Origin: Legionella longbeachae
GTDB taxonomy: Bacteria; Pseudomonadota; Gammaproteobacteria; Legionellales; Legionellaceae
Length of the DNA: 64,000 bases
Direction of reading: 5' to 3'
NCBI RefSeq assembly: GCF_004283175.1
Contig: NZ_RXNW01000004.1
Coordinates: forward strand, 1-64,000
The notes beneath the pieces were generated by a model. The model had not been told where the DNA came from, did no database searches, and saw only the letters and a program-made list of their open reading frames with translations. This document shows, piece after piece, positions 55,893-64,000 of the stretch (its first letter is position 1; every line of letters starts with the position of its first letter). Both the position numbers and the translations under genes were made by a program.

Positions 55893-57023
55893 ATTTCCAC
55901 CCCAATTTTGATATATGATACCTCCTAGTGTTGGTCCAATTACATTGCTTACTGCAAATGCGGTTTGAAATAATCCTAAGCTTTGTCCTTTTTTCTGATT
56001 GCTACTTCGCTCATAACATAAAAGTTGGGCTGTAGAGATAAAGAGCATTTCACCTGTTGTCCAAACAATGCAGGAAAAAATAGCCAGCACAAATACAGAA
56101 GAATAGCTTAAAACCAACATCCCTGTTCCCATTAATAAAGCACCAAGTCCTGTCACTAATAATTTATTTTGTCCACCTACTAAGGTAGTCAATGGAGCTT
56201 GGAAAAAGACAATTAGAAATGTATCTAAGAGAAATAAAATACTTACGGCCCTAATACCTAAATGTGGAAATGACTTTTGAATATAGAGAGGATAAGTCGT
56301 GCTTAACTGGGCTATTATTAACCCAACAAGAAAAACACATGCAATAACCAATAATAAGATTATTTGAGATGCATTTGAATGATCGTAGTGATGCTGCCCT
56401 TTGATTGGTAATGGTACAGTAGTACTCGTATTTTTCTGAAATAAAAGATAAAGTGCGGAGCACAAAAGCAATAAGCTGGATAAACAAAAAATTGACTGAA
56501 ATCCATAAGTGGTCATGCTAGCAATAAGGATCCCTGATAATCCTAACCCAAAATTAGCAGCAACATGGGAAATACTAATCGTTTTATAATGTAAATTTGT
56601 ATCATTTCGACACAAGCTAAGCATCCATACATTATTGGAGGTTTTAAATCCATAGGCTGCAAATCCAAGCAAGAACATATTAGCCATTAGTGCAAAGGCT
56701 GAATGTAAGTTACTTAAAAGAAAAAACGTTGTAGATTGCACTAAAAGGCTAAAGATTGAAATAAGACGAGGTGAAAACATATCTGACAATTTACCAGTAA
56801 TAAGTCCACCCAATACGGTACCCAAACCGTAACAAGAAAGTAATAATCCAGCTATGGATGGAGTAAAGTGCCTAATAGTAACAAAGTAGAGCGATAGGAA
56901 AAAACAAATACCAATAGTAAGCGTATTAATACAAATTAGCATAATACCTTGCCAGCAAAGCTTAGGTAATCCTTTATAATTTGCTGTATATTTTCTAGCA
57001 AAAGTTGTTAAATAATCCATCAT
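55803..57023 (-). CDS. MFS transporter of the borosin-like operon
   Basis: 406 aa, twelve predicted helices, with the MFS loop GLITGKLSDMFSPRLISIFS. Its start lies 2 nt after the methyltransferase stop, so it is translationally coupled to it. It resembles drug-type exporters and is a natural candidate to export the modified peptide. The 3' end overlaps the convergent 54483 gene by 90 bp. Confidence 0.82.
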   Translation of the reverse strand: MMDYLTTFARKYTANYKGLPKLCWQGIMLICINTLTIGICFFLSLYFVTIRHFTPSIAGLLLSCYGLGTVLGGLITGKLSDMFSPRLISIFSLLVQSTTFFLLSNLHSAFALMANMFLLGFAAYGFKTSNNVWMLSLCRNDTNLHYKTISISHVAANFGLGLSGILIASMTTYGFQSIFCLSSLLLLCSALYLLFQKNTSTTVPLPIKGQHHYDHSNASQIILLLVIACVFLVGLIIAQLSTTYPLYIQKSFPHLGIRAVSILFLLDTFLIVFFQAPLTTLVGGQNKLLVTGLGALLMGTGMLVLSYSSVFVLAIFSCIVWTTGEMLFISTAQLLCYERSSNQKKGQSLGLFQTAFAVSNVIGPTLGGIIYQNWGGNLLWYCSMFIGTMCFLLCWYCSRTYTNTPP

Positions 57024-57025
57024 TT

Positions 57026-57811
57026 TTAAATTAATCCAAGTGCACTTAATATTGCCTCATTACAATGAGCTTTTTTTACAGGGGGAATATATAAGGTTGA
57101 AAGGGTCGATAATTGAATATCCGGTAAATGCTGTAACTGCGTACGGGTTATTCTATGATCTAAACCAGGATATTGTGCCGCTTCATAAATAATAATTACA
57201 TCTACAGGCTGATAAAAATGCTTCAAATAATCCAATAAGAGCAAAATGCCTGTTTTTTTATTATTTGTTGAGCCGTGATCAATAATGCCTACTGCATCAA
57301 TTTGCCACAAAATTAAGTGTGACGAAGGATCTAATTGTCGCTGATGAATTAAAAAATCCGATGCTTCGAACGATTGACACCCTAAAGAACCTGGATCTAT
57401 TAATAGATCAGCAAAAAGACAAGCCTCAGCAGAAATAGCCGGTAAGATTTTTGCAAAATAACCTTTTTTTTGCGCTTGCTTAACTGCTTCTAATCCTGGT
57501 TTGGAAAAAACACTGGGATGACCATATAGTGCAAAGCATACATGCTTCTTTTGATATAGATGCTCTAAAACATAATTAGTAATACGCTGATAGGTTTCTG
57601 TGCGTAGAGAACACGAACCATATAAAAAGTCCAATGATTCTGTATTTTGATTTTGTTTTTGTATCCATGACTTCAGAACGGGATCATTTACTAAATAAAG
57701 AACGATATCAGACTGTTGTATATAAGCAATTGTCTCTGTGGTTAAATGGGCAAAGAACTTAATTCCGCACCCAACAACAACCAGTGATGACGTATTTGGA
57801 TTTATTTGCAT
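57026..57811 (-). CDS. TP-methylase-type alpha-N-methyltransferase, split-borosin-like
   Basis: 261 aa SAM enzyme of the tetrapyrrole-methylase fold: LVVVGCGIKFFAHLTTETIA, CFALYGHPSVFSKPG and LPAISAEACLFADLLIDPG. The next segment, GCQSFEASDFLI with SHLILWQID, is typical of borosin backbone N-methyltransferases rather than cobalamin enzymes. Y64, R70 and Y74 (YGSCSLRTETY) keep the catalytic Arg and the Tyr four residues on that are known in OphMA. It lacks a fused C-terminal core, so it would act on the separate peptide encoded 26 nt upstream. Known family, inferred substrate. Confidence 0.75.
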   Translation of the reverse strand: MQINPNTSSLVVVGCGIKFFAHLTTETIAYIQQSDIVLYLVNDPVLKSWIQKQNQNTESLDFLYGSCSLRTETYQRITNYVLEHLYQKKHVCFALYGHPSVFSKPGLEAVKQAQKKGYFAKILPAISAEACLFADLLIDPGSLGCQSFEASDFLIHQRQLDPSSHLILWQIDAVGIIDHGSTNNKKTGILLLLDYLKHFYQPVDVIIIYEAAQYPGLDHRITRTQLQHLPDIQLSTLSTLYIPPVKKAHCNEAILSALGLI

Positions 57812-57837
57812 ATCTAATGCGAAAGCATCTTGAAAAT

Positions 57838-58026
57838 CTAAAGATCAAAAATTGTAGTTCGATCAGCAAGTATCTCCGTTTCATTAAAAAGAGCTTTTAG
57901 ATATGAAGCATCATTATTTGCAAATACTTGCTGTATGTCTGCATTTTTTTCTTTTAATAACTTATCAAGATTTATTTTATGGTGAGTTGTGCTGGCTAGT
58001 TCTTGGAGAAGCGTTACAATACACAT
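57838..58026 (-). CDS. Candidate split-borosin precursor peptide
   Basis: 62 aa, first gene of the operon, with AGAGGG 9 nt upstream of the ATG and a TATAAT -10 box at 58075-58070. The helical leader (LLQELASTTHHKINLDKLL, NADIQQVFANNDASYLKALF) has the look of the small borosin-binding domain of split precursors. The last ~15 residues (ETEILADRTTIFDL) would hold the core. Position and size support the call; the core and the methylation sites are guesses. Confidence 0.6.
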   Translation of the reverse strand: MCIVTLLQELASTTHHKINLDKLLKEKNADIQQVFANNDASYLKALFNETEILADRTTIFDL

Positions 58027-58249
58027 AATGCAGATCCCTCTATAGATTAAATTTTGATTCTAACATAGGATTATAATGTAGTTAAACACATGGAACATAT
58101 AATTTTAATACTTGGTTCTTATAACAATGATCAAGGTGAGTTATCTCACATTGCTACTTCTCGATTAATGAAAGGCCCGATTGTCCCGTGTATTTTTTAC
58201 ATGTCTGCAAATAAATTATTATTTTGTTTGGGAATGATAGGTTGGTTTT

Positions 58250-58269
58250 CCCGTTTGCAAGCAAACGGG
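58250..58269. repeat. Perfect hairpin CCCGTTTGC/GCAAACGGG
   Basis: 9-bp arms around an AA loop, just ahead of the truncated transposase. It may mark an element boundary or terminate transcription into the IS remnant. Confidence 0.5.
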
Positions 58270-58273
58270 CTAC

Positions 58274-58819
58274 TTGCTGAATGCAGACCTTTATATCTAC
58301 AAGGAACGTAGTAAAGGTCGCATAAAAAAGACAATTCAAGGAGCAAAGTGCCAATCAAGCAATAGTAAGAAATATGCTAAAGGAGCTAATGAGCCATGGA
58401 TAATTATTACGTCTCTTCCAGAAGGCTTAAATACCGCTAAAAAGATAATCAAAATATATAAATTACGCATGCAAATCGAAGGCGCTTTTAAAGATATAAA
58501 AAATAAACGTTATGGATTTCGTCTCCCTGAATCAGGTACAAAATGTATCAAGCGGTTAGAAAATTTAATCCTCATCGCTCTTCTTGCTACAGTAGTTGCG
58601 TGGTTAGCAGGTCAAGTTGCACTATCCAATAAATGGCACTATCAAATTCAGGTAAATACGGTTCGTTCTATTCCTGTATTAAGCATCTTGTTCATTGGGC
58701 CTCATATTCTAAGGCATTTAACTTCTTATAAAGTAAGTAAAAAACAACTGATACAAGCTTTATCTTATATCAGTAATTATGTATTAGATTGGGGAAATTA
58801 TGATTGTACAAAATTATGA
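58274..58819 (+). pseudogene. 5'-truncated IS4-family transposase
   Basis: Only the C-terminal ~180 residues remain. IEGAFKDIKNKRYGFRLP is the DDE-type catalytic Glu region (Y-x2-R-x3-E-like: YKLRMQIEGAF) of IS4 transposases, followed by the hydrophobic C-terminal helices (LILIALLATVVAWLAG). The N-terminal two thirds with the two catalytic Asp are missing. It is a mobile-element remnant at the edge of the biosynthetic region. Confidence 0.8.
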
Positions 58820-58831
58820 CGGGATCGTTCA

Positions 58832-58908
58832 GGGTCAGGTCTTGAATTTTGAATTACAACCATGTGGCAATAAAAAAACGGTACAATTCACAATTCAAGG
58901 CCTGACCC
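58832..58908. repeat. REP/MITE-like 77-nt hairpin (GGGTCAGGTCTTGAATT type)
   Basis: GGGTCAGGTCTTGAATT (58832-58848) and its near-perfect inverted copy ending at 58908 form arms of 24 bp with two mismatches around a 29-nt loop. The GGGTCAGG...CTTGAATT tip is typical of palindromic repeats mobilised by Y1 (REP-type) transposases, as I recall them. It is inserted between the IS4 remnant and the next frame. Confidence 0.75.
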
Positions 58909-58919
58909 CATTGATGCCA

Positions 58920-59651
58920 TTGAAGATGTTTTTTTGCCGCAAATCTACAGTATTTTATGGTGACAATAACTCTGTCGGAATTTTTAATCAAGAATCAGTT
59001 AGGCTCCTCGCGGACTCATACATCAACTCTACTTTTCCGCATGTAGCACAAGCTTTAGATACACTAAAAACAAATGCTTTAAAATTTCTTGCGTTATTGG
59101 ATAAAGAGTTAAAACACCAAAGTCCAGGAGTCATCAATAAATTTTCCGAGGCAAGAATTCAAATTGCGCTAAAAAATGCTCTGGAAGGATCCTCGGTTAC
59201 TGATGAGACTGATATCCGCAAAACATTATCCAGTTTATTGCTCGAAGGAGTTAATCAATCAAATTCGACATTAGTTGAACTAACAGTAAATGAAGCAATT
59301 ATAACTTCATCAAAACTGAACCTAAATTTAATTAAAATGCTGGGGCTATCATTCATTTTTAGTCGAACAAAATTAGATCATTTTATGGATGGATTATTTG
59401 ATAAGATTGATCGTGGAATTAAAAGAATGTTAGAAAAATACAGCGAGATAGCCGGACTTCGTCGTACAGTTTTACCATACCAATCACGACATTTTTTGTT
59501 CACCTGGTTAAAAACAAAAGGCATTGATGATGCATTAATTCAACCCTATTCAGACCATGAAAACCGCGCCTCGCTTGAGATTTATTCAAAATTATCCTTA
59601 TCTGATGCGCAAGAATCATATGATGATAATATAAAAGATTTTCCTGTATGA
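58920..59651 (+). pseudogene. Chimeric frame: unknown helical domain joined to a tyrosine-recombinase tail
   Basis: An open frame reads through from the IS4/REP region. The first ~170 residues ([21 protein letters not shown], then helical) loosely recall the LPO_1073/Vpar_1526 family. The last ~60 ([33 protein letters not shown]) are the end of a tyrosine recombinase with its His and Tyr, but no catalytic Arg domain. The two parts do not belong together, so this is probably a deletion fusion of decaying mobile genes. A true start is not defined; an ATG at 58912 is also possible. Confidence 0.6.
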
Positions 59652-59879
59652 CATTGCTCAGATGGCGGAAAAAGCTGTGATCTTTACTCCCAGGCCAAGT
59701 AATCGACCCATTGAGGTGTAATTCAGCACTGTTTAATTTTTTGACGATCAATTTAGGATACAGCTGTTTGTTGATTTTCTATATTTCTTGAATTATAGTT
59801 TTGCGCCTTGAAAAATAGGCGTGTATAAGATGGCGCAGCATAGCGAACATACGCGCTATCCACTCGAAATAGGCCCATC
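59652..59879. other. Short spacer before the giant gene
   Basis: About 230 bp with no supported gene; probably remnant mobile DNA plus the promoter of the gene at 59880. Confidence 0.4.
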
Positions 59880-62800
59880 ATGTTTTCAAAATCAAACCCC
59901 AACAACGCGCTCCAAAGTGCTTATGCTATTTTAGCAAAAAGCTCCTTTGTTCCCGGTGATATTATTTTACTGGATTTAGACCAAACGCTTTTGTGGTGTA
60001 AGAAAGGTGAAAAATATACCCAAGCCCCTATGTTGACGCATCCCAAATTACCTCAATTGCTTCAGAGCTTGCAAAATCAGGGTGTGATTTGTGTGGGTTT
60101 GACGGCAAGAAATGCTCAATATAGGAAACAGACCCAACACCAACTGACCACTCTAGGCCTATCCTTTACTCTGGTGACCAAGCTGCTTGCTGCCACGCAC
60201 TTTGACGTTCAGGATTTTAGTTATGCAGACGGTGTTTTTTATGCTCCTGAGCAGCACATAAGGAGCACTAAGGGCATAGCGGCTGCCTCTTTGTTGCACA
60301 CACTAAAGACACTGGATGCATTTACGTTGGAACAACAGGGTTTAAGCCACAAAACGCTTGCAAGACACGTTTTTGCTTTGGATGATGAAAGCCGCAATTT
60401 AGAAGCGATACAGCAAAGCCTGTGCGACCTCAAAAACACATTAACTATCGAAGCGGTAGAAACTCATAGTGTTTCGTACGCCCCGATTTTTGTATCCAAC
60501 GCGGCCAATGCCACCCCATTTCCTGCAGATTTATCCGCACTGGAATTTATAGAGCACCTGGATGGGGGTTCTGGTGGTGTTTATCGAGTGCAAGAGCGCA
60601 CTACGGGGAGGCAGTACACCTTTAAAGCGCATTCGGATGTAAACCACTTACACGAAGAGCTTATTTCCGATGCACTGTACCAAGCCGCGGGGTGCGCGGT
60701 GCCTGATTTTGCGATTATCACTGCCATACCTGCCTGTTTGGAAGACTATGATATCCCGCGCAATGGCGTTTATCGCTTGGCTCAATTCATTTGCGCCGCT
60801 AAGAAGCAAGACAAAATATTCATGCACAAGGAACTGGCCCGCCATTTCTTAGTCGATGCTTTATTGGCCAATTGGGATATTGCTGTAGGTGACTTTAAGA
60901 ACGTCATTTTAGACCAAAACAACAGGCTCTATCGTATCGACAATGGCGGTGCGTTACGTTATAGGGCCACTCAAGGGTTAAAACAGGAAGGCTCTTCGTG
61001 GTCAGCGTATTATATGAGCGAGCTTGAGACTTTACGGGACTCGAGCAGGAACAAAGATGCGGCTGCAGTGTACCAAGGACTCACTCAAGAAGACCTAAAA
61101 CAGCAACATGAAGCGTTATTGCCACAGGTGAATTCTCTTTTTACAACGCTTAGTCACTTAGCACAGGTGCTTAATATTGAGCACGTAGAAGAACTGCAGC
61201 AGCTGCTTGCAGCAAGGCTTTATGATTTAGAAATTCGTCTGCATAAGACCCCGCACCCTTATGCCAAGGCGTTTACCAGTCTTAAGGCGAATAAAGAACG
61301 CAGCTCCGCCAGTATTTTAGTCTTGAGTGAAGTGCAAGGCATTCCTTGTGCGTTATTAGGCCAACGCATTCGCCACCAATGGTATGGGGATTTGGGCGGA
61401 AAAAGCGAGATAGAGGATGGCACGCTCATGGTAACGGCTGCACGCGAGTGTGCGGAGGAAACTGGGGGTAAAATTCAGTATTCTCCTGCGCAACTGGAGC
61501 AATACCCCTCTCATGACCTTATCACCCAACACGAGCAAAAAGGGCATACCCACCGCATGTTTCTTGCCCAGAAAAGTTATATACCCAGTCACGATATTGC
61601 TGATGCCGTACAAAAAGAGACAACCCAGGCGCAAGAATACACCGATTTTCAGTGGGTCCCTGTGGCAGCACTTCTTACTGCCTTACACGACAGGAACTAC
61701 ATCCACGAAGAACACCAAGAAACACTTCAGGTCGACTATACCTCTCCTGAAACAGGAGACAAACACCGCATTTCCTTATTTCCACCGCTGGCTAAGATGC
61801 TCCAGCAAGCTCCGGTAACAAACCACTTACAGCATCTCATGACGAAGAACGATGCTTTAGTTTCGTTTCCGCACAGAACCCGTTCGCATGCAAACGCGTA
61901 TGCAGCGCTCAGTCAAAACAGCCCTCCTCGATACCAAAACCCTATCCTTTTAGAACCTCAACAACCTCATATCCCCGCCATCAAAGTACGCACGGTATTC
62001 TATGGCAACCAATCGGTTGAAGAACGGGTGTACCCAGATCCTGCAGCAGAGCAGCACTGTGTGCTAAAAAATACGGTGCGTTCTTCTGTGTTATTAAACC
62101 AAGAGATAAAAAATAAAGCAAAAGAAAACACTACCCCGCCGACCTCTCCCTACCCATCACAAAGTATTGCCCATCTTCAAGGCTTATTAGAGACTAATGA
62201 ACGCAGTGCCGCACATTTGGTGCCGCAATTTTTTGCTGAAAAAATGCGTTCGTCCCCCATGGCCACCGATGTCCAATACCAAGAAAAACTGATACAAATT
62301 ATCGAAGCAGAAGCAAACCATCCCAACCACATCGTTTTATACCATGCAACCAATGCCCACATTGGCTTTTTCTATGATTTGATTTCTAAGGTGCGCAGTA
62401 CATTGGTGTGTGCTGACATCCGCAGTTTACGAACCTTTGATGATGTCTTTGCAGGCCTTAACGATGTGGAAGCATTTTTACAAGAACAATGTAGAAAGCA
62501 AAATGTGTCCAGGCAAGAGCTAAATAACTACTCCGCAGACTACCAAGAGAAAGGCTTATCGTGTAATTTTAGTGTGTTTGCTAATTACAATCATCCCACG
62601 TCCTCGAGTTTTGAGTACTTTTATACGAATAGCACTGCAACAAATAATGATAAAAAAGTGCTGGTGAGTGCCTTTAACATGTTGCTTCGTTACCTTAACA
62701 TCCAAAGTGTCCGCATCCAAGAATTCATCGATGTGTATGAACAGCATCAAAAAGACTTAGGCGCTCATCTGTATCAAATTTTTATTGCTCAAGAACACGT

Positions 62801-64000
62801 CGATACGTTGTGCTATTTCTCCAGTTTTCATGGACGTTATCATAACTTCCTCCAACCCTGGCAAGAGGGAATGAGTCCTGAGGACCAACATAAATTAGCG
62901 CCTGTTATCACTGCCTTACGGCAAGACCCGCAGGCCTTTGCAAAAAATCAAGAACTCAAAAGACAAGATAGCCTGCAAGTACGGCTTTTTATGCAGCCTT
63001 ACTTGATGCATGACCCCCATATAGTGCAGGTAAGCACCTATAAAATGCAAAAAAAACCCAAGTTAGCACAGCAGGAGTTAGCCGAATTTGCGCAGCGTAT
63101 CGTTCAAGAGCTGTTATACAAAAAACAAGGACTGCAAGTAAGTTATCAGGCCAGTATTCAGGGAAATACAGAACAAACAGCGTTACAAAGAAAATATGCC
63201 TACGTCGTTCAAGGGGAGATACAGCAAAGCATTCGCTATAACCGATCGTTTAATATTCATCTTCTGTATCAATGCATCACATCGAACGATACTGTGGTTT
63301 TCGAGCGCCTACTAAACTCGCTGCCCGAAGGCTTCGATCTCGGCCAAGAATTGAATGACTTTTCAGGAAGAATAAAGGAACCATTGCTTTTTTATGCATT
63401 GAAAGAACAGCAAATCAATATGGTTTCTTTACTTGTGAATAATAAATGCTGTACATCAAAATTGCTGTCACAGAAGGATAATCAAGGAAATACCCTATTA
63501 ACGTTAGCAACACGACGAGGTGCGACAGAGATTGCTATAGCATTATTAGAGAGCAAATATTGTACTGCTGAATTGGTAACTTCTACGCCATACCACAATA
63601 AAATCACTACTTTGATTGAAGCTGTAAGGCGCGGAAATATAGACCTTGTTAAAGCATTGCTGAATAGCCGATACTGCAGCTCAAAATTTGTAGCTCATAC
63701 GAACAGTGATGAAAAAAATGCCTTGATCATAGCTGTAGAAAAAGGTCATGCAAGGATTGTTAAGGCATTGCTAGAGAGCCCATACTGCAGCCCCGAATAT
63801 GTGGCTTATGCAAATAGCAATAATGTAAACGCCTTGCTCTTAGCTATAAGCTTAGGTCATACAGAGATTGCTAAATCATTATTAGAGAGCAAATATTGTA
63901 CTGCTGAATTGGTAACTTCTACGCCATACCACAATAAAACCACTACTTTGCTGGAGGCTGTAAACCTCGGAAATATAGACCTGGTTAAAACATTGCTAAA
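59880..64000 (+). CDS. Giant multidomain effector candidate (HAD-like, kinase-like, Nudix, ankyrin repeats), 3' partial
   Basis: Open from the ATG at 59880 to the window end (1373 codons, no stop). N-terminus: HAD/DUF2608-like LLDLDQTLLWC (D32) and CVGLTARNAQYRKQT, LDDESRNLEA. Residues ~225-350: kinase-like fold with GSGGVYRVQE, DALLANWDIAVGDFKNV and YRIDNGGALRYR, like HipA/PI-kinase-type catalytic loops. Residues ~490-600: Nudix domain with GGKSEIEDG and ARECAEETGG. A central region (~770-1100) has VLYHATNAHIGFFYD and is unassigned. From ~1180 ankyrin-like repeats (ALLESKYC, LVKALLNSRYC) run to the edge. G+C is visibly higher than nearby genes up to about 63.3 kb. Translocation is inferred. 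Confidence 0.8.
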   Translation, partial: MFSKSNPNNALQSAYAILAKSSFVPGDIILLDLDQTLLWCKKGEKYTQAPMLTHPKLPQLLQSLQNQGVICVGLTARNAQYRKQTQHQLTTLGLSFTLVTKLLAATHFDVQDFSYADGVFYAPEQHIRSTKGIAAASLLHTLKTLDAFTLEQQGLSHKTLARHVFALDDESRNLEAIQQSLCDLKNTLTIEAVETHSVSYAPIFVSNAANATPFPADLSALEFIEHLDGGSGGVYRVQERTTGRQYTFKAHSDVNHLHEELISDALYQAAGCAVPDFAIITAIPACLEDYDIPRNGVYRLAQFICAAKKQDKIFMHKELARHFLVDALLANWDIAVGDFKNVILDQNNRLYRIDNGGALRYRATQGLKQEGSSWSAYYMSELETLRDSSRNKDAAAVYQGLTQEDLKQQHEALLPQVNSLFTTLSHLAQVLNIEHVEELQQLLAARLYDLEIRLHKTPHPYAKAFTSLKANKERSSASILVLSEVQGIPCALLGQRIRHQWYGDLGGKSEIEDGTLMVTAARECAEETGGKIQYSPAQLEQYPSHDLITQHEQKGHTHRMFLAQKSYIPSHDIADAVQKETTQAQEYTDFQWVPVAALLTALHDRNYIHEEHQETLQVDYTSPETGDKHRISLFPPLAKMLQQAPVTNHLQHLMTKNDALVSFPHRTRSHANAYAALSQNSPPRYQNPILLEPQQPHIPAIKVRTVFYGNQSVEERVYPDPAAEQHCVLKNTVRSSVLLNQEIKNKAKENTTPPTSPYPSQSIAHLQGLLETNERSAAHLVPQFFAEKMRSSPMATDVQYQEKLIQIIEAEANHPNHIVLYHATNAHIGFFYDLISKVRSTLVCADIRSLRTFDDVFAGLNDVEAFLQEQCRKQNVSRQELNNYSADYQEKGLSCNFSVFANYNHPTSSSFEYFYTNSTATNNDKKVLVSAFNMLLRYLNIQSVRIQEFIDVYEQHQKDLGAHLYQIFIAQEHVDTLCYFSSFHGRYHNFLQPWQEGMSPEDQHKLAPVITALRQDPQAFAKNQELKRQDSLQVRLFMQPYLMHDPHIVQVSTYKMQKKPKLAQQELAEFAQRIVQELLYKKQGLQVSYQASIQGNTEQTALQRKYAYVVQGEIQQSIRYNRSFNIHLLYQCITSNDTVVFERLLNSLPEGFDLGQELNDFSGRIKEPLLFYALKEQQINMVSLLVNNKCCTSKLLSQKDNQGNTLLTLATRRGATEIAIALLESKYCTAELVTSTPYHNKITTLIEAVRRGNIDLVKALLNSRYCSSKFVAHTNSDEKNALIIAVEKGHARIVKALLESPYCSPEYVAYANSNNVNALLLAISLGHTEIAKSLLESKYCTAELVTSTPYHNKTTTLLEAVNLGNIDLVKTLL
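63541..64000 (+). repeat. 336-nt near-identical repeat of three ankyrin units
   Basis: The sequence starting CATTATTAGAGAGC at 63541 recurs at 63877, nearly identical for at least 124 nt up to the window edge. The period is 336 nt (112 codons, three ankyrin-type repeats). High DNA identity suggests recent duplication or gene conversion. The array probably continues beyond the window. Confidence 0.8.

Noticed and set aside
57026-57811. Cobalamin or siroheme methylase
   Set aside because: The CQSFEASDFLI and LWQID segments and the upstream small peptide fit borosin enzymes better, and there are no other corrin genes nearby. A profile search should confirm.
58090-58311. Plus-strand 73-residue open frame overlapping the IS4 remnant
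   Set aside because: It crosses a perfect hairpin and runs out of phase into the transposase remnant; it looks like chance open frame over element debris.
63541-64000. CRISPR-like array
   Set aside because: The repeats are long, in frame and encode ankyrin-type units; there are no short spacers.

Overview
The window looks like a chromosomal segment of a Legionella (or close Legionellales) species. It is AT-rich and gene-dense, with many predicted Dot/Icm-type effector candidates mixed with ordinary gamma-proteobacterial genes. Recognisable anchors are a PmtA-type methyltransferase, RapA, cyclopropane fatty acid synthase, a Sua5/TsaC protein, a CzcA-type RND efflux operon and tRNA-Leu(CAG). 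The species assignment is inferred from gene content; no rRNA is present.

0-11 kb: lipid methyltransferase, aspartoacylase-like enzyme, a beta-barrel protein and a lipoprotein. These are followed by a three-gene minus-strand operon: a reverse transcriptase (RT), a cyclic-nucleotide-binding protein fused to a CPBP-like membrane domain, and a polytopic membrane protein. Directly upstream of the RT is a structured, probably non-coding leader bracketed by long-range inverted repeats, in the position where retrons and some defence RTs carry their RNA. This is the best candidate for an undescribed system. A degenerate GGDEF/EAL protein follows.

11-27 kb: effector-rich region. It holds a 1373-residue protein with a DegP-like serine protease, PDZ-like segments, a clan-CE-type cysteine protease triad and several nuclear-localisation-like clusters; a DUF2608/HAD protein; several uncharacterised proteins; RapA; and a coiled-coil membrane protein of the LegC/YlfA style.

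27-45 kb: a coupled adaptor/RND/outer-membrane efflux operon, a GDPD, Sua5, tRNA-Leu, a solute-binding protein, Cfa, a tandem GNAT protein, and a PPP-type phosphatase effector candidate with a C-terminal repeat.

45-60 kb: a mobile or island region. A fossil tRNA-Asn 3' half sits beside an intact P4-type integrase, and a broken DUF1016 nuclease gene overlaps the integrase stop. Next comes a six-gene biosynthetic operon (2OG oxygenase, flavin reductase-like protein, Asp/Glu racemase, unknown protein, amino-acid-ligase-like ATP-grasp, MFS exporter). A divergent unknown gene then converges on a second operon that looks like a split borosin RiPP cluster (precursor, alpha-N-methyltransferase-like TP methylase, MFS). 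The region ends in an IS4 fragment, a REP-like hairpin and a chimera carrying a tyrosine-recombinase tail.

60-64 kb: the first 1373 codons of a giant multidomain gene still open at the window edge. It has a HAD-like domain, a kinase-like domain, a Nudix domain, an unknown central region and ankyrin repeats, with visibly richer GC than its surroundings.

All functional calls come from reading motifs by eye; no database search was possible.
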